From: an uncultured Ellagibacter sp.
GTDB taxonomy: Bacteria > Actinomycetota > Coriobacteriia > Coriobacteriales > Eggerthellaceae
DNA length: 20,433 bases
Assembly (NCBI RefSeq): GCF_934636505.1
Contig: NZ_CAKUAL010000037.1
Span: 1-20,433, forward strand
Direction: 5' to 3'
Numbering within the stretch: the first letter of the stretch is position 1; each line of letters opens with the position of its first letter. Of the stretch, positions 1-6,472 are shown one piece after another. The position numbers and the translations under genes are program-made. The notes below the pieces were generated by a model that did no database searches, was not told the origin of the DNA, and saw nothing but the letters and a program-made list of their open reading frames with translations.

Positions 1-33
1 CGCTAGCATATACAGTTGCGCTATTGGATAAGA

Positions 34-109
34 GGGCCGTTAGCTCAGTTGGCAGAGCAGGGGACTTTTAATCCCAAGGCCCGGGGTTCGAATCCCCGAC
101 GGCCCACCA
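34..109 (+). tRNA. tRNA-Lys (anticodon TTT)
   Basis: A complete cloverleaf is visible: acceptor stem GGGCCGT/ACGGCCC, D arm GCTC/GAGC, anticodon loop CTTTTAA (anticodon TTT), and T arm CGGGG-TTCGAAT-CCCCG. The CCA end (107-109) is encoded in the DNA. The first pair of the anticodon stem (27-43) is a G.A mismatch; the other four pairs are canonical. It decodes AAA/AAG. A second tRNA follows 44 nt downstream, so the two are probably cotranscribed. Confidence 0.97.
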
Positions 110-153
110 TTCCGATTGCGTAAGACCTGCTTTGGGTCTGCACCAATCCAGAC

Positions 154-227
154 TGGGGTATCGTCCAACGGCAGGACTCTGGTTTTTGGTACCAGCTATC
201 TAGGTTCGAATCCTGGTACCCCAGCCA
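154..227 (+). tRNA. tRNA-Gln (anticodon TTG)
   Basis: The cloverleaf has acceptor stem TGGGGTA/TACCCCA, anticodon stem CTGGT/ACCAG around loop TTTTGGT (anticodon TTG, reading CAA), a T arm with TTCGAAT, discriminator G and an encoded CCA (225-227). The U-A first acceptor pair and the TGGGGTA start are typical of bacterial tRNA-Gln. Together with the preceding tRNA-Lys it forms a small tRNA cluster. No clear Rho-independent terminator follows it. Confidence 0.96.
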
Positions 228-522
228 TCTTGGATGCAGCAAAGCAGCGTTCGGCTGGGGCCATAGCAACCAAGCTGGCACCAGTCACGAAAAGCCGACA
301 AGGCGGCTGCGCTTCCCGAAAGCGCGAATACCTGGCGATTCCACTCCGGATAAAGCGGAGCGACAATCGCGCGGCATGACCGCGGGCCTGGCAAGCAGGT
401 ATTTCGAAAACCACAGGTTTGTTGGTTTTGTGTGCTTTTGCGCTCAAATCTCCCACACAACTTTATATGTTTGATATCATCTCGTGTTGCTGTCTTAAGT
501 CCACATTAAGAGGAGAGCACAG
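228..522. other. Intergenic region with structured segment and infA-operon promoter region
   Basis: This 295-nt stretch between the tRNA genes and infA shows no credible protein gene. Its middle (about 290-403) is unusually rich in inverted repeats and is listed separately as a possible structured RNA. Its right part (about 430-480) turns AT-rich. It holds TTGCGC at 438-443 and TTTATA/TATATG around 462-469, plausible promoter elements for the ribosomal-protein operon. A purine-rich ribosome binding site, AAGAGGAG, sits at 508-515. Confidence 0.6.
327..403. ncRNA. Candidate structured RNA (three-way junction), strand undetermined
   Basis: AATACCTG (327-334) pairs perfectly with CAGGTATT (396-403). 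These arms enclose two further helices that abut each other without a gap. The first is GCGATT (335-340) with AATCGC (365-370), continued by CTCCG (344-348) with CGGAG (356-360) across a small internal loop and a 7-nt apical loop. The second is GCGG (371-374) with CCGC (380-383). Another hairpin, GCGCTT/AAGCGC, lies just upstream (about 309-325). The arrangement resembles a compact functional RNA, but I recognise no known riboswitch or RNA family. The fold can be drawn on either strand. Confidence 0.35.
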
Positions 523-741
523 TTGGCGAAACAAGATGTCATCGAGCTTGAGGGCACGGTCCTTGAAGCGTTGCCGAACGCGATGTTCAAGGTCGAGCTC
601 GAGAACGGCCACGAGATCCTGGCCCACATTTCGGGGAAGATGCGTATGCACTACATCAAGATCCTCCCTGGCGACAAGGTCACGGTCGAGTTGTCCGTCT
701 ACGACTTGAATCGCGGGCGCATCACGTACCGCTTCAAGTAG
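523..741 (+). CDS. infA: Translation initiation factor IF-1
   Basis: The 72-residue product is the standard length for IF-1, a single S1/OB-fold domain that binds the A site of the 30S subunit during initiation. The family pattern is clear: an N-terminal AKQDVIELEGTV, central FKVELENGHEILAHISGKMR, and an ending of YDLNRGRITYRFK. Translation starts at TTG (523), supported by AGGAG at 511-515 with a 7-nt spacer and by family alignment beginning at MAKQD. It is the first gene of the infA-rpmJ-rpsM-rpsK-rpsD-rpoA-rplQ operon. The rare TTG start may lower its translation relative to its neighbours. The identification is secure. Confidence 0.97.
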   Translation: MAKQDVIELEGTVLEALPNAMFKVELENGHEILAHISGKMRMHYIKILPGDKVTVELSVYDLNRGRITYRFK

Positions 742-837
742 GGAACCCGCGGGTTTCCCTCGCCGAATCTCGGCAATAACGTCTGCGGCTGGACGTTTGT
801 ATATAGAAGAGAACGCATAACCGAAAGGAATTGAGAA

Positions 838-951
838 ATGAAGGTACGTCCTTCGGTCAAGAAAATGTGCGACAAGTGCAAAATCATCCGACGCCATGGC
901 AAGGTTCTCGTCATCTGCGAGAACCCTCGTCATAAGCAGCGTCAGGGCTAG
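838..951 (+). CDS. rpmJ: 50S ribosomal protein L36
   Basis: This short 37-codon gene encodes L36 (bL36), a zinc-ribbon protein of the large subunit. The protein begins MKVRPSVKKMCDKCK and ends ENPRHKQRQG. The zinc ligands are all present as C11, C14, C27 and H32, so this is the zinc-binding (C+) form. A GAAAGGA Shine-Dalgarno sequence lies upstream of ATG 838. It stands in its conserved position between infA and rpsM, leaving a 96-nt gap after infA and a 23-nt gap before rpsM. The gap after infA has no obvious function beyond a spacer. Confidence 0.97.
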   Translation: MKVRPSVKKMCDKCKIIRRHGKVLVICENPRHKQRQG

Positions 952-974
952 GAAGAAAGAAGGGGAATTAACCT

Positions 975-1343
975 ATGGCACGTCTCGTTGGTGTCGACCT
1001 TCCTCGCGATAAGCGCATTGAAGTCGGCTTGACCTACATCTACGGCATTGGCCTCACGACCTCCAAGAAGATCCTCGCGGAAACCGGCGTGAACCCGGAC
1101 ATCCGCGTGAAGGACCTCTCCGAAGAGGATCTCGGCAAGCTCCGCGATTACATCCAGGAGAACCTCACGGTTGAGGGCGACCTGCACCGCGAAGTTTCCC
1201 AGAACGTGAAGCGCCTCATGGAAATCGGCTGCTACCGTGGCCTTCGTCACCGCAAGGGTCTGCCCGTTCGCGGTCAGCGTACCCACACCAATGCACGCAC
1301 CCGCAAGGGCCCGCGTAAGCAAATCGGCGGCAAGAAGAAGTAA
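975..1343 (+). CDS. rpsM: 30S ribosomal protein S13
   Basis: The 122-residue product is S13 (uS13), located in the head of the 30S subunit where it contacts the P-site tRNA and forms intersubunit bridges. The N-terminal MARLVGVDLPRDKRIEVGLTYIYGIG, the helix-hairpin-helix region and the basic C-terminal tail (GLPVRGQRTHTNARTRKGPRK) match the family over its full length. An AAGGGGA ribosome binding site precedes ATG 975. The gene keeps its usual order after rpmJ and before rpsK, 12 nt upstream of the latter. Confidence 0.98.
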   Translation: MARLVGVDLPRDKRIEVGLTYIYGIGLTTSKKILAETGVNPDIRVKDLSEEDLGKLRDYIQENLTVEGDLHREVSQNVKRLMEIGCYRGLRHRKGLPVRGQRTHTNARTRKGPRKQIGGKKK

Positions 1344-1355
1344 GGGAGCAGATAA

Positions 1356-1754
1356 GTGGCAGCTAAGAAACAAGTGCGTGCGCGCATCAAGCGCTCCGAG
1401 CGCAAGAACATTGCCGTTGGCGCCGCACATATCAAATCCACGTTCAACAACACCATTGTGAGCATCACCGATCCTCAGGGCAATGTGATCTCCTGGCAGT
1501 CCGCCGGCACCGTCGGCTTTAAGGGCTCCCGCAAGTCCACGCCGTTCGCGGCGCAGATGGCTGCGGAAGCTGCTGCCAAGACCGCGATGGAGCACGGCCT
1601 CAAGAAGGTTGCCGTTTACGTGAAGGGTCCCGGTTCCGGTCGCGAGACCGCAATCCGCTCCCTGCAGGCAGCTGGCCTCGAAATCGCGAGCATCCAGGAT
1701 TGCACCCCCATCCCGCACAACGGTTGCCGTCCGTGCAAGCGTCGTCGCGTGTAG
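1356..1754 (+). CDS. rpsK: 30S ribosomal protein S11
   Basis: The 132-residue product is S11 (uS11) of the 30S platform. Typical family stretches are AHIKSTFNNTIVSITDPQGN, the glycine-rich GFKGSRKSTPFAAQ, and the C-terminal DCTPIPHNGCRPCKRRRV. It starts with GTG at 1356, chosen because AGGGAG lies just upstream and the family begins MAAKKQ here. It is 12 nt behind rpsM and 19 nt ahead of rpsD in the same operon. Confidence 0.98.
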   Translation: MAAKKQVRARIKRSERKNIAVGAAHIKSTFNNTIVSITDPQGNVISWQSAGTVGFKGSRKSTPFAAQMAAEAAAKTAMEHGLKKVAVYVKGPGSGRETAIRSLQAAGLEIASIQDCTPIPHNGCRPCKRRRV

Positions 1755-1773
1755 TTGAAAGGATCATATAACC

Positions 1774-2370
1774 ATGGCAATTAACAGAACTCCGGTTCTT
1801 AAGCGCTGCCGCCAGCTGGGCCTTGATCCCGTTGTGCTGGGGTACAGCAGCTCTAAAACCTCCAAGCGCGAGCCCAAGCGTCGTCGCAAGGAATCCGAGT
1901 ACGGCATGCAGCTGCGCGAGAAGCAGAAGGTGAAGTTCATCTACGGCGTTCTCGAGAAGCAGTTCCATGGCTACTTCGAGAAGGCAAAGGCCATGCCCGG
2001 CATCACCGGCGAGAACCTGATGCGCATCCTCGAGTCCCGTCTCGACAGCGTCATCTTCCGTCTCGGTTTCGCCCGTACCCGCAAGGAAGCTCGTCAGATC
2101 GTCACCCACGGCCACATCATGGTCAACGGTCGTCGTGTCGACGTTCCTTCCTACCGCGTGAAGGCCGGCGACGTCGTCTCCGTGGCTCCGAAATCCAAGG
2201 AGCTCCTCGTCATCAAGAGCGCTCTCGTTTCCAACGCTCGTTTCGAGGTTCCTGCTTGGCTCGAGGTTGACATCGAGAAACTCCAGGGCAACGTGTTGGC
2301 CCTTCCGCAGCGCGATCAAATCGATTTGGACATTAACGAACAGCTTATTGTCGAACTTTACTCGAAGTAA
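1774..2370 (+). CDS. rpsD: 30S ribosomal protein S4
   Basis: The 198-residue product is S4 (uS4), a primary 16S rRNA-binding protein that nucleates 30S assembly. In several bacteria it also represses its own operon. The S4 RNA-binding domain spans roughly residues 93-155 (ESRLDSVIFRLGFARTRKEARQ, then HGHIMVNGRRVDVPSYRVK). The N-terminal zinc-cysteine cluster found in some S4 proteins is absent, so this is the zinc-free form. ATG 1774 follows a GAAAGGA site. The gene lies between rpsK and rpoA, the usual order. Autoregulation through a leader RNA cannot be shown from sequence alone. Confidence 0.97.
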   Translation: MAINRTPVLKRCRQLGLDPVVLGYSSSKTSKREPKRRRKESEYGMQLREKQKVKFIYGVLEKQFHGYFEKAKAMPGITGENLMRILESRLDSVIFRLGFARTRKEARQIVTHGHIMVNGRRVDVPSYRVKAGDVVSVAPKSKELLVIKSALVSNARFEVPAWLEVDIEKLQGNVLALPQRDQIDLDINEQLIVELYSK

Positions 2371-2399
2371 TCGCAGCATAGTAAGGAGGCTTTTAAAAC

Positions 2400-3350
2400 A
2401 TGACAGAGTTCATGAGGCCTACTGTAACAACGGAAGAAGTCAACGACACGGTGGCTCGTTACATCGTCGAGCCTCTCGAGCGCGGTTATGGCCATACTCT
2501 TGGCAACAGCCTGCGTCGCGTGCTGCTCTCCTCGCTTGACGGCGCGAAAGCGACTGCCATCCAGATCGAGGGCGTGCAGCATGAGTTCACCACGGCTGAG
2601 GGCGTCATCGAGGACATCACCGACATCGTGCTGAACGTGAAGGGCCTTGTTTTCTCGGCTCTGAACGACGACGTCACCGAGGCGACTGCTCACGTGCTCG
2701 CCGAGGGTCCGTGCACGGTTACCGGCGCCGACCTCGACGTCCCGACCGAGTTCACGCTCGTGAACCCCGAGCACGTCATCGCGACGGTCGCCGACGGCGG
2801 CACGCTCGACATGACGATTCGCATCGGCGTCGGCCGCGGCTACGTCTCCGCCGAGCGCAACAAGCGCACGGAAGATCCCATCGGGGTCATCCATGTCGAC
2901 TCGCTGTTCTCGCCGGTTCGCCGCTGCACGCTGAACGTGTCCGACACGCGCGTTGGTCAGCGTACCGACTACGACAAGCTCGTCCTCGAAGTCGAGACCG
3001 ACGGTAGCATCGCCCCGACTGAGGCCGTGTGCCGTGCTGCGAACATCGTGAACCAGTACATGGGCGCGTTCCTGAGCCTTTCGAATACCGACGAGGAAGA
3101 AGGGGAGGAAGCTCCCTCCATCTTCGCGCCCGAGGGTCAGGAGTCCAATGCCGAGCTCGACAAGCAGATCGAGGATTTGGACCTTTCCGTCCGCTCCTAC
3201 AACTGCCTGAAGCGCGCTGGCATTCATTCCGTCCGTCAGCTCGTCGAGTTCTCCGAGAACGACCTGCTGAACATCAGGAACTTTGGTGCGAAGTCCATCG
3301 AGGAAGTGAAGGACAAACTCATTTCCATGGACCTCAATTTGAAGCAATAG
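2400..3350 (+). CDS. rpoA: DNA-directed RNA polymerase subunit alpha
   Basis: The 316-residue product is the alpha subunit, whose dimer nucleates RNA polymerase assembly. The N-terminal domain (about 1-230) includes the assembly motif RGYGHTLGNSLRRVLLSSL. An acidic linker (about residues 232-255, rich in Glu) joins it to the C-terminal domain. That domain contains R265 and N268 in VRSYNCLK, the residues known in E. coli to touch UP-element DNA, so upstream-element recognition is probably retained. A perfect AAGGAGG (2383-2389) precedes ATG 2400. A second in-frame ATG at 2412 is possible but less well placed. Confidence 0.98.
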   Translation: MTEFMRPTVTTEEVNDTVARYIVEPLERGYGHTLGNSLRRVLLSSLDGAKATAIQIEGVQHEFTTAEGVIEDITDIVLNVKGLVFSALNDDVTEATAHVLAEGPCTVTGADLDVPTEFTLVNPEHVIATVADGGTLDMTIRIGVGRGYVSAERNKRTEDPIGVIHVDSLFSPVRRCTLNVSDTRVGQRTDYDKLVLEVETDGSIAPTEAVCRAANIVNQYMGAFLSLSNTDEEEGEEAPSIFAPEGQESNAELDKQIEDLDLSVRSYNCLKRAGIHSVRQLVEFSENDLLNIRNFGAKSIEEVKDKLISMDLNLKQ

Positions 3351-3362
3351 GAGACCGAGATC

Positions 3363-3938
3363 ATGAGACACAACAAGAAGGGGCGCAAGCTCGGCACCGA
3401 CTGGAGCCACACTAAGGCTATGAAGCGCAGCCTTGTCAAAGCCCTTTTCCTGAACGACCGCATCAAGACGGTCGAGTCGCGCGCCAAGGAGATCCGTCCT
3501 GACGTCGACAAAATCATCACCTGGGCGAAGAAGGGCGACCTGCATTCCCGTCGTCTCGCTATCGCAGCTCTTGGCAACGACAAAGAGCTCGTTCGCGAGA
3601 TCTTCGAGAAGGTTGAGCAGGGCCTGTTCGCTGACCGCCAGGGCGGCTACACCCGCATTATGAAGCTGGGTTTCCGCAAAGGTGACAATGCTCCTATGGT
3701 CATCATGGAGCTGTGCACTGAGCCTGTTTCCAAGAAGACCAAGACCGAGGAGAAGCCGGCTGCCAAGAAGGTTGCTCCGAAGAAGGTCGAGGCTGCTGAG
3801 GAAGCTAAGGCTGAGGAAGCCAAGGCCGAGGAAGCTAAGGCTGAGGAAGTTGCCGAAGAGGCTGCTCCTGCTGAAGAGGCTGCAGCTGAGGAAGCTGCTC
3901 CTGCCGAGGAGGCTGCAACCGAGGAGAAGGCCGAATAG
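3363..3938 (+). CDS. rplQ: 50S ribosomal protein L17 with long charged C-terminal tail
   Basis: Residues 1 to about 120 are a full L17 (bL17), from MRHNKKGRKLGTDWSHTKAM to APMVIMELC; this protein lines the peptide exit tunnel region. Bacterial L17 normally stops near here. This one continues for about 70 residues: a lysine-rich segment (KKTKTEEKPAAKKVAPKK), then an Ala/Glu tail with tandem AEEAK, EEAAP and EEAAA units. The 15-nt DNA repeats encoding the tail are visible at about 3790-3930. Tails of this kind occur on L17 of some other actinobacteria. It is the last gene of the operon and a terminator follows 22 nt after the stop. Confidence 0.96.
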   Translation: MRHNKKGRKLGTDWSHTKAMKRSLVKALFLNDRIKTVESRAKEIRPDVDKIITWAKKGDLHSRRLAIAALGNDKELVREIFEKVEQGLFADRQGGYTRIMKLGFRKGDNAPMVIMELCTEPVSKKTKTEEKPAAKKVAPKKVEAAEEAKAEEAKAEEAKAEEVAEEAAPAEEAAAEEAAPAEEAATEEKAE

Positions 3939-3960
3939 CTTTTCCTCTATGGGATGTATG

Positions 3961-3993
3961 AGAGAGTCGGGGCACTGCCTCGGCTCTCTTTTT
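3961..3993 (+). terminator. Rho-independent terminator after rplQ
   Basis: A 13-bp stem (3961-3973 with 3977-3989, two G-T wobbles) closes a 3-nt loop and runs straight into TTTTT (3989-3993). It closes the ribosomal-protein operon. Confidence 0.92.
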
Positions 3994-4035
3994 GCATTTA
4001 GGCCGACTTGACGCGGCCTTGCTCGGTTTGGTCGG

Positions 4036-4041
4036 TATACT
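4036..4041 (+). promoter_or_regulatory. Probable -10 box for ecfT giving a leaderless transcript
   Basis: TATACT ends 6 nt before the GTG start at 4048, so transcription would begin at or next to the start codon. No Shine-Dalgarno sequence lies in front of the GTG. TTGACG (4008-4013) is present upstream but 22 nt away, too far for a normal -35. Confidence 0.55.
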
Positions 4042-4047
4042 GCTTGC

Positions 4048-4902
4048 GTGCATTTAGCTGTGAAGACATATCATTTCGGGACATCCCCTCTCCATCGGGC
4101 TGATCCGCGCGTGAAGATCGCGCTGCTCCTTGCGTTCTCGATCACCCTGTTTCTCCTTGAGACATGGACAGGGATCGCAATTGCCGCGGCGCTGTACGCG
4201 CTTGTTCACGCGATAAGCCGCGTTCCCTCCAAAAGCGTCTTCGTGCTTTCGGCGCCGACGTACGTTTTGGTCGCCGTGGCCATTGCGTTCTGTTCGTTCA
4301 CCTGGGATGTTTCGCTGCCGATATATCTTTCCGACGCCGAGGCGTCCATGGCCGCCCCCTTCGCGGCATTCGATCCCATTGCCCTTGCGGGGACGTTCGG
4401 CTTTGTTCCCGCCGGCTTCGCCAAAGGGGCGTTCAACGCGATTCGCGTCGTGATCTTGGTGTACGCGAGCTTGCTCGTGAGCTTCACGACGACCTCGACG
4501 GAGATGATGAGCGCGGCATCGAGCTTCATGGCTCCCCTCAAACGCACGCCGATTCCCGTCGACGATGCTGCGTGCGCCCTCTCGATCGCGCTTCGCTTCA
4601 TTCCCGTGACGGCCGAGGAGCTCTGCCAGGTTCACGATGCGCAGTGGTCGCGATGTGCCCGCTTCTCGGGGTCGGGCGTTGTCGAGACGCTGCGCGCGTG
4701 GGCGCGCGTGTTCGTTGCGCTTTTCGTTGCCCTCTTTCGGCGTGCGGATCGCCTGGCAGCTGCGATGGACGCACGCTGCTACGGCGCTCCGACGAAGGAT
4801 GGGCGTCGAAGCGCCCTTGAGGAATCGCATCTCGGCATTCGGGGGGCGGCGGCAATCGTTGTCGGCATTGCGGCTTGCGTGTTTCTCGCCCTCTTCTTCT
4901 AG
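4048..4902 (+). CDS. ecfT: ECF-type transporter transmembrane (T) component, CbiQ/EcfT family
   Basis: The 284-residue membrane protein matches EcfT, the scaffold that couples ATPases to a vitamin- or metal-binding S component. The N-terminal HFGTSPLHRADPRVKIALLL is the family signature. Hydrophobic helices span about 24-55, 65-85 and 110-165, with a last helix at the C-terminus (about 265-284). The two cytoplasmic Ala-Arg-Gly type motifs are recognisable but altered: S201-R202-C203 (in DAQWSRCARF) and A242-R243-C244 (in AMDARCYG). The gene begins at GTG 4048 without a ribosome binding site. In Firmicutes two ATPase genes lie between rplQ and ecfT. Here they are missing, so the partners must be encoded elsewhere. 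Its substrate cannot be inferred. Confidence 0.85.
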   Translation: MHLAVKTYHFGTSPLHRADPRVKIALLLAFSITLFLLETWTGIAIAAALYALVHAISRVPSKSVFVLSAPTYVLVAVAIAFCSFTWDVSLPIYLSDAEASMAAPFAAFDPIALAGTFGFVPAGFAKGAFNAIRVVILVYASLLVSFTTTSTEMMSAASSFMAPLKRTPIPVDDAACALSIALRFIPVTAEELCQVHDAQWSRCARFSGSGVVETLRAWARVFVALFVALFRRADRLAAAMDARCYGAPTKDGRRSALEESHLGIRGAAAIVVGIAACVFLALFF

Positions 4903-4986
4903 AACGCCGCTCCGTCTGCGCGCTTTCCCGCAAACGTGCTAAGGCGGGCGCTTCAGGTGCGGGTGTGAGGCTATGCGCGGTTGTAG

Positions 4987-4995
4987 TGGTATAGT
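4987..4995 (+). promoter_or_regulatory. Extended -10 promoter for eno
   Basis: TGG followed by TATAGT (4990-4995) forms an extended -10 element about 67 nt upstream of the enolase start. No recognisable -35 hexamer is found at the expected distance. Confidence 0.55.
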
Positions 4996-5061
4996 TTCCC
5001 TGTTGGGTTTCGGCCGCGTTTGCGTCGGTCGGACGAAAAGAATCCTTCAGGGAGGTTTTGC

Positions 5062-6363
5062 ATGGGCATGATCATCGACGTATTCGGGCGTGAGGTTCTC
5101 GACTCTCGCGGAAACCCGACGGTTGAGGTTGAAGTGGCGCTTGACGACGGCTCGTTCGGTCGCGCTGCGGTTCCCTCCGGTGCGTCGACGGGCGCATTCG
5201 AGGCTGTCGAACTGCGCGATTGCGACACGCATCGCTATATGGGCAAGGGCGTTCTGGACGCTGTGACCCATGTCAACGAGGAAATCGCTGAGGCCCTTAT
5301 CGGCTTCGAGGCCGAGGATCAGCGCGCTATCGACGCGACGATGCTCGAGATCGATGGCACCGACAACAAGGGTGCGCTCGGCGCAAACGCCATTCTGGGC
5401 GCATCGCTTGCCTGCGCTAAGGCGGCAGCCGAATCTGCGCAGCTTCCCCTGTACAAGTACGTCGGCGGCATCGGGGCGCATGTGCTGCCCACGCCGATGA
5501 TGAACATCCTGAACGGCGGCGTGCACGCTGACAACAACGTCGACTTCCAGGAATTCATGATCATGCCGGTTGGCGCGCCCACGTTCGCCGAGGCGCTGCG
5601 CTGGTGCGCGGAGATCTATCACACGCTCAAGAAGGTCCTGCATGAGGCCGGCCTTGGCGGTGGCGTGGGTGACGAGGGCGGTTTTGCGCCGAACTTCACC
5701 ACCAACGAGGAGCCGCTCGAATACATCGTCCGCGCGTGCGAGGCCGCGGGCTACAAGCCGGGCGTCGACATCATGTTCGCGATGGATCCGGCTTCCACCG
5801 AGTTCTACAACGCCGAGACGGGCAAGTACGAGCTTAAGGGCGAAGGCCGCGAGCTTTCCAGCGCCGAAATGGTCGACTACTGGGCCGCGCTCGTCGAGAA
5901 GTACCCCATCATCTCCATCGAGGATGGCATGGCCGAGGAGGATTGGGACGGCTGGAAGGCGCTGACCGACCGTATCGGCGACAAGGTGCAGCTCGTCGGC
6001 GACGACCTGTTCGTCACGAACTCCAAGCGCCTTGCGAAGGGCATCCAGCTTGGCTGCGCGAACGCGATCCTCATCAAGGTGAACCAGATCGGCAGCCTCA
6101 CCGAGACGCTCGAGGCGATCGAGATGGCGAAGCGTGCGGGCTATGCGTGCGTCATGAGCCACCGCTCGGGCGAGACGGAGGACACGACCATCGCCGACTT
6201 GGCCGTTGCCTGCAACACCGGCCAAATCAAGACCGGCGCGCCGTGCCGAAGCGACCGCGTCGCGAAGTACAATCAGCTTCTCCGCATCGAGGAAGAACTG
6301 GGCGATCAGGCCGAATACGCTGGTCTTTCCGCGTTCTACAACATCAAGGTGCCGCAAGCGTAA
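5062..6363 (+). CDS. eno: Enolase (phosphopyruvate hydratase)
   Basis: The 433-residue enzyme converts 2-phosphoglycerate to phosphoenolpyruvate in glycolysis and requires Mg2+. Family hallmarks are all present: GREVLDSRGNPTVEVEV, the substrate loop SGASTGAFEAVELRD, GGGVGDEGGFAPNF with the catalytic glutamate, the metal-binding SIEDGMAEEDWDGW and VGDDLFVTN, AILIKVNQIGSLTE with the catalytic lysine, and the signature MSHRSGETEDTTIADLAV. The start at ATG 5062 is chosen because AGGGAGG lies 6 nt upstream. An in-frame upstream start at 5020 would add residues with no family counterpart, and ATG 5068 is too far from the binding site. The gene is monocistronic between its own promoter and a hairpin at 6425. 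Confidence 0.97.
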   Translation: MGMIIDVFGREVLDSRGNPTVEVEVALDDGSFGRAAVPSGASTGAFEAVELRDCDTHRYMGKGVLDAVTHVNEEIAEALIGFEAEDQRAIDATMLEIDGTDNKGALGANAILGASLACAKAAAESAQLPLYKYVGGIGAHVLPTPMMNILNGGVHADNNVDFQEFMIMPVGAPTFAEALRWCAEIYHTLKKVLHEAGLGGGVGDEGGFAPNFTTNEEPLEYIVRACEAAGYKPGVDIMFAMDPASTEFYNAETGKYELKGEGRELSSAEMVDYWAALVEKYPIISIEDGMAEEDWDGWKALTDRIGDKVQLVGDDLFVTNSKRLAKGIQLGCANAILIKVNQIGSLTETLEAIEMAKRAGYACVMSHRSGETEDTTIADLAVACNTGQIKTGAPCRSDRVAKYNQLLRIEEELGDQAEYAGLSAFYNIKVPQA

Positions 6364-6396
6364 GAAGAAATCGCTCGGTGGCCTTTCGAGTCGAAA

Positions 6397-6405
6397 CGCT
6401 ATAAT
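6397..6405 (+). promoter_or_regulatory. -10 box upstream of moeA
   Basis: CGC followed by a perfect TATAAT (6400-6405) lies 36 nt after the enolase stop. The predicted transcription start (about 6412) is upstream of the terminator-like hairpin at 6425-6455, so that hairpin would lie in the moeA leader. No good -35 is visible. Confidence 0.5.
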
Positions 6406-6424
6406 AGATGCCATCGAACGTGTG

Positions 6425-6455
6425 CGCGCCGTCGCTTTCGCGGCGGCGCGTTTTT
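6425..6455 (+). terminator. Terminator-like hairpin between eno and moeA
   Basis: An 11-bp GC-rich stem (6425-6435 with 6440-6450, one wobble) with loop TTTC is followed by TTTTT. It can end enolase transcripts. Because a TATAAT box sits just upstream, it may also act as an attenuator for moeA. Confidence 0.85.
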
Positions 6456-6472
6456 CTATGAAAGGGGATTCG

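Noticed and set aside
4008..4041. TTGACG / TATACT as a standard sigma-70 promoter for ecfT
   Set aside because: The 22-nt spacing is too long for a normal -35/-10 pair, so only the -10 is reported.
5020..5061. Enolase start 14 codons upstream
   Set aside because: The added residues have no family counterpart, and AGGGAGG is positioned for ATG 5062.
6408..6461. 17-codon leader ORF before moeA (ATG 6408 to TGA 6461)
   Set aside because: Its start lies upstream of the predicted transcription start and it has no ribosome binding site; it runs through the hairpin stem.
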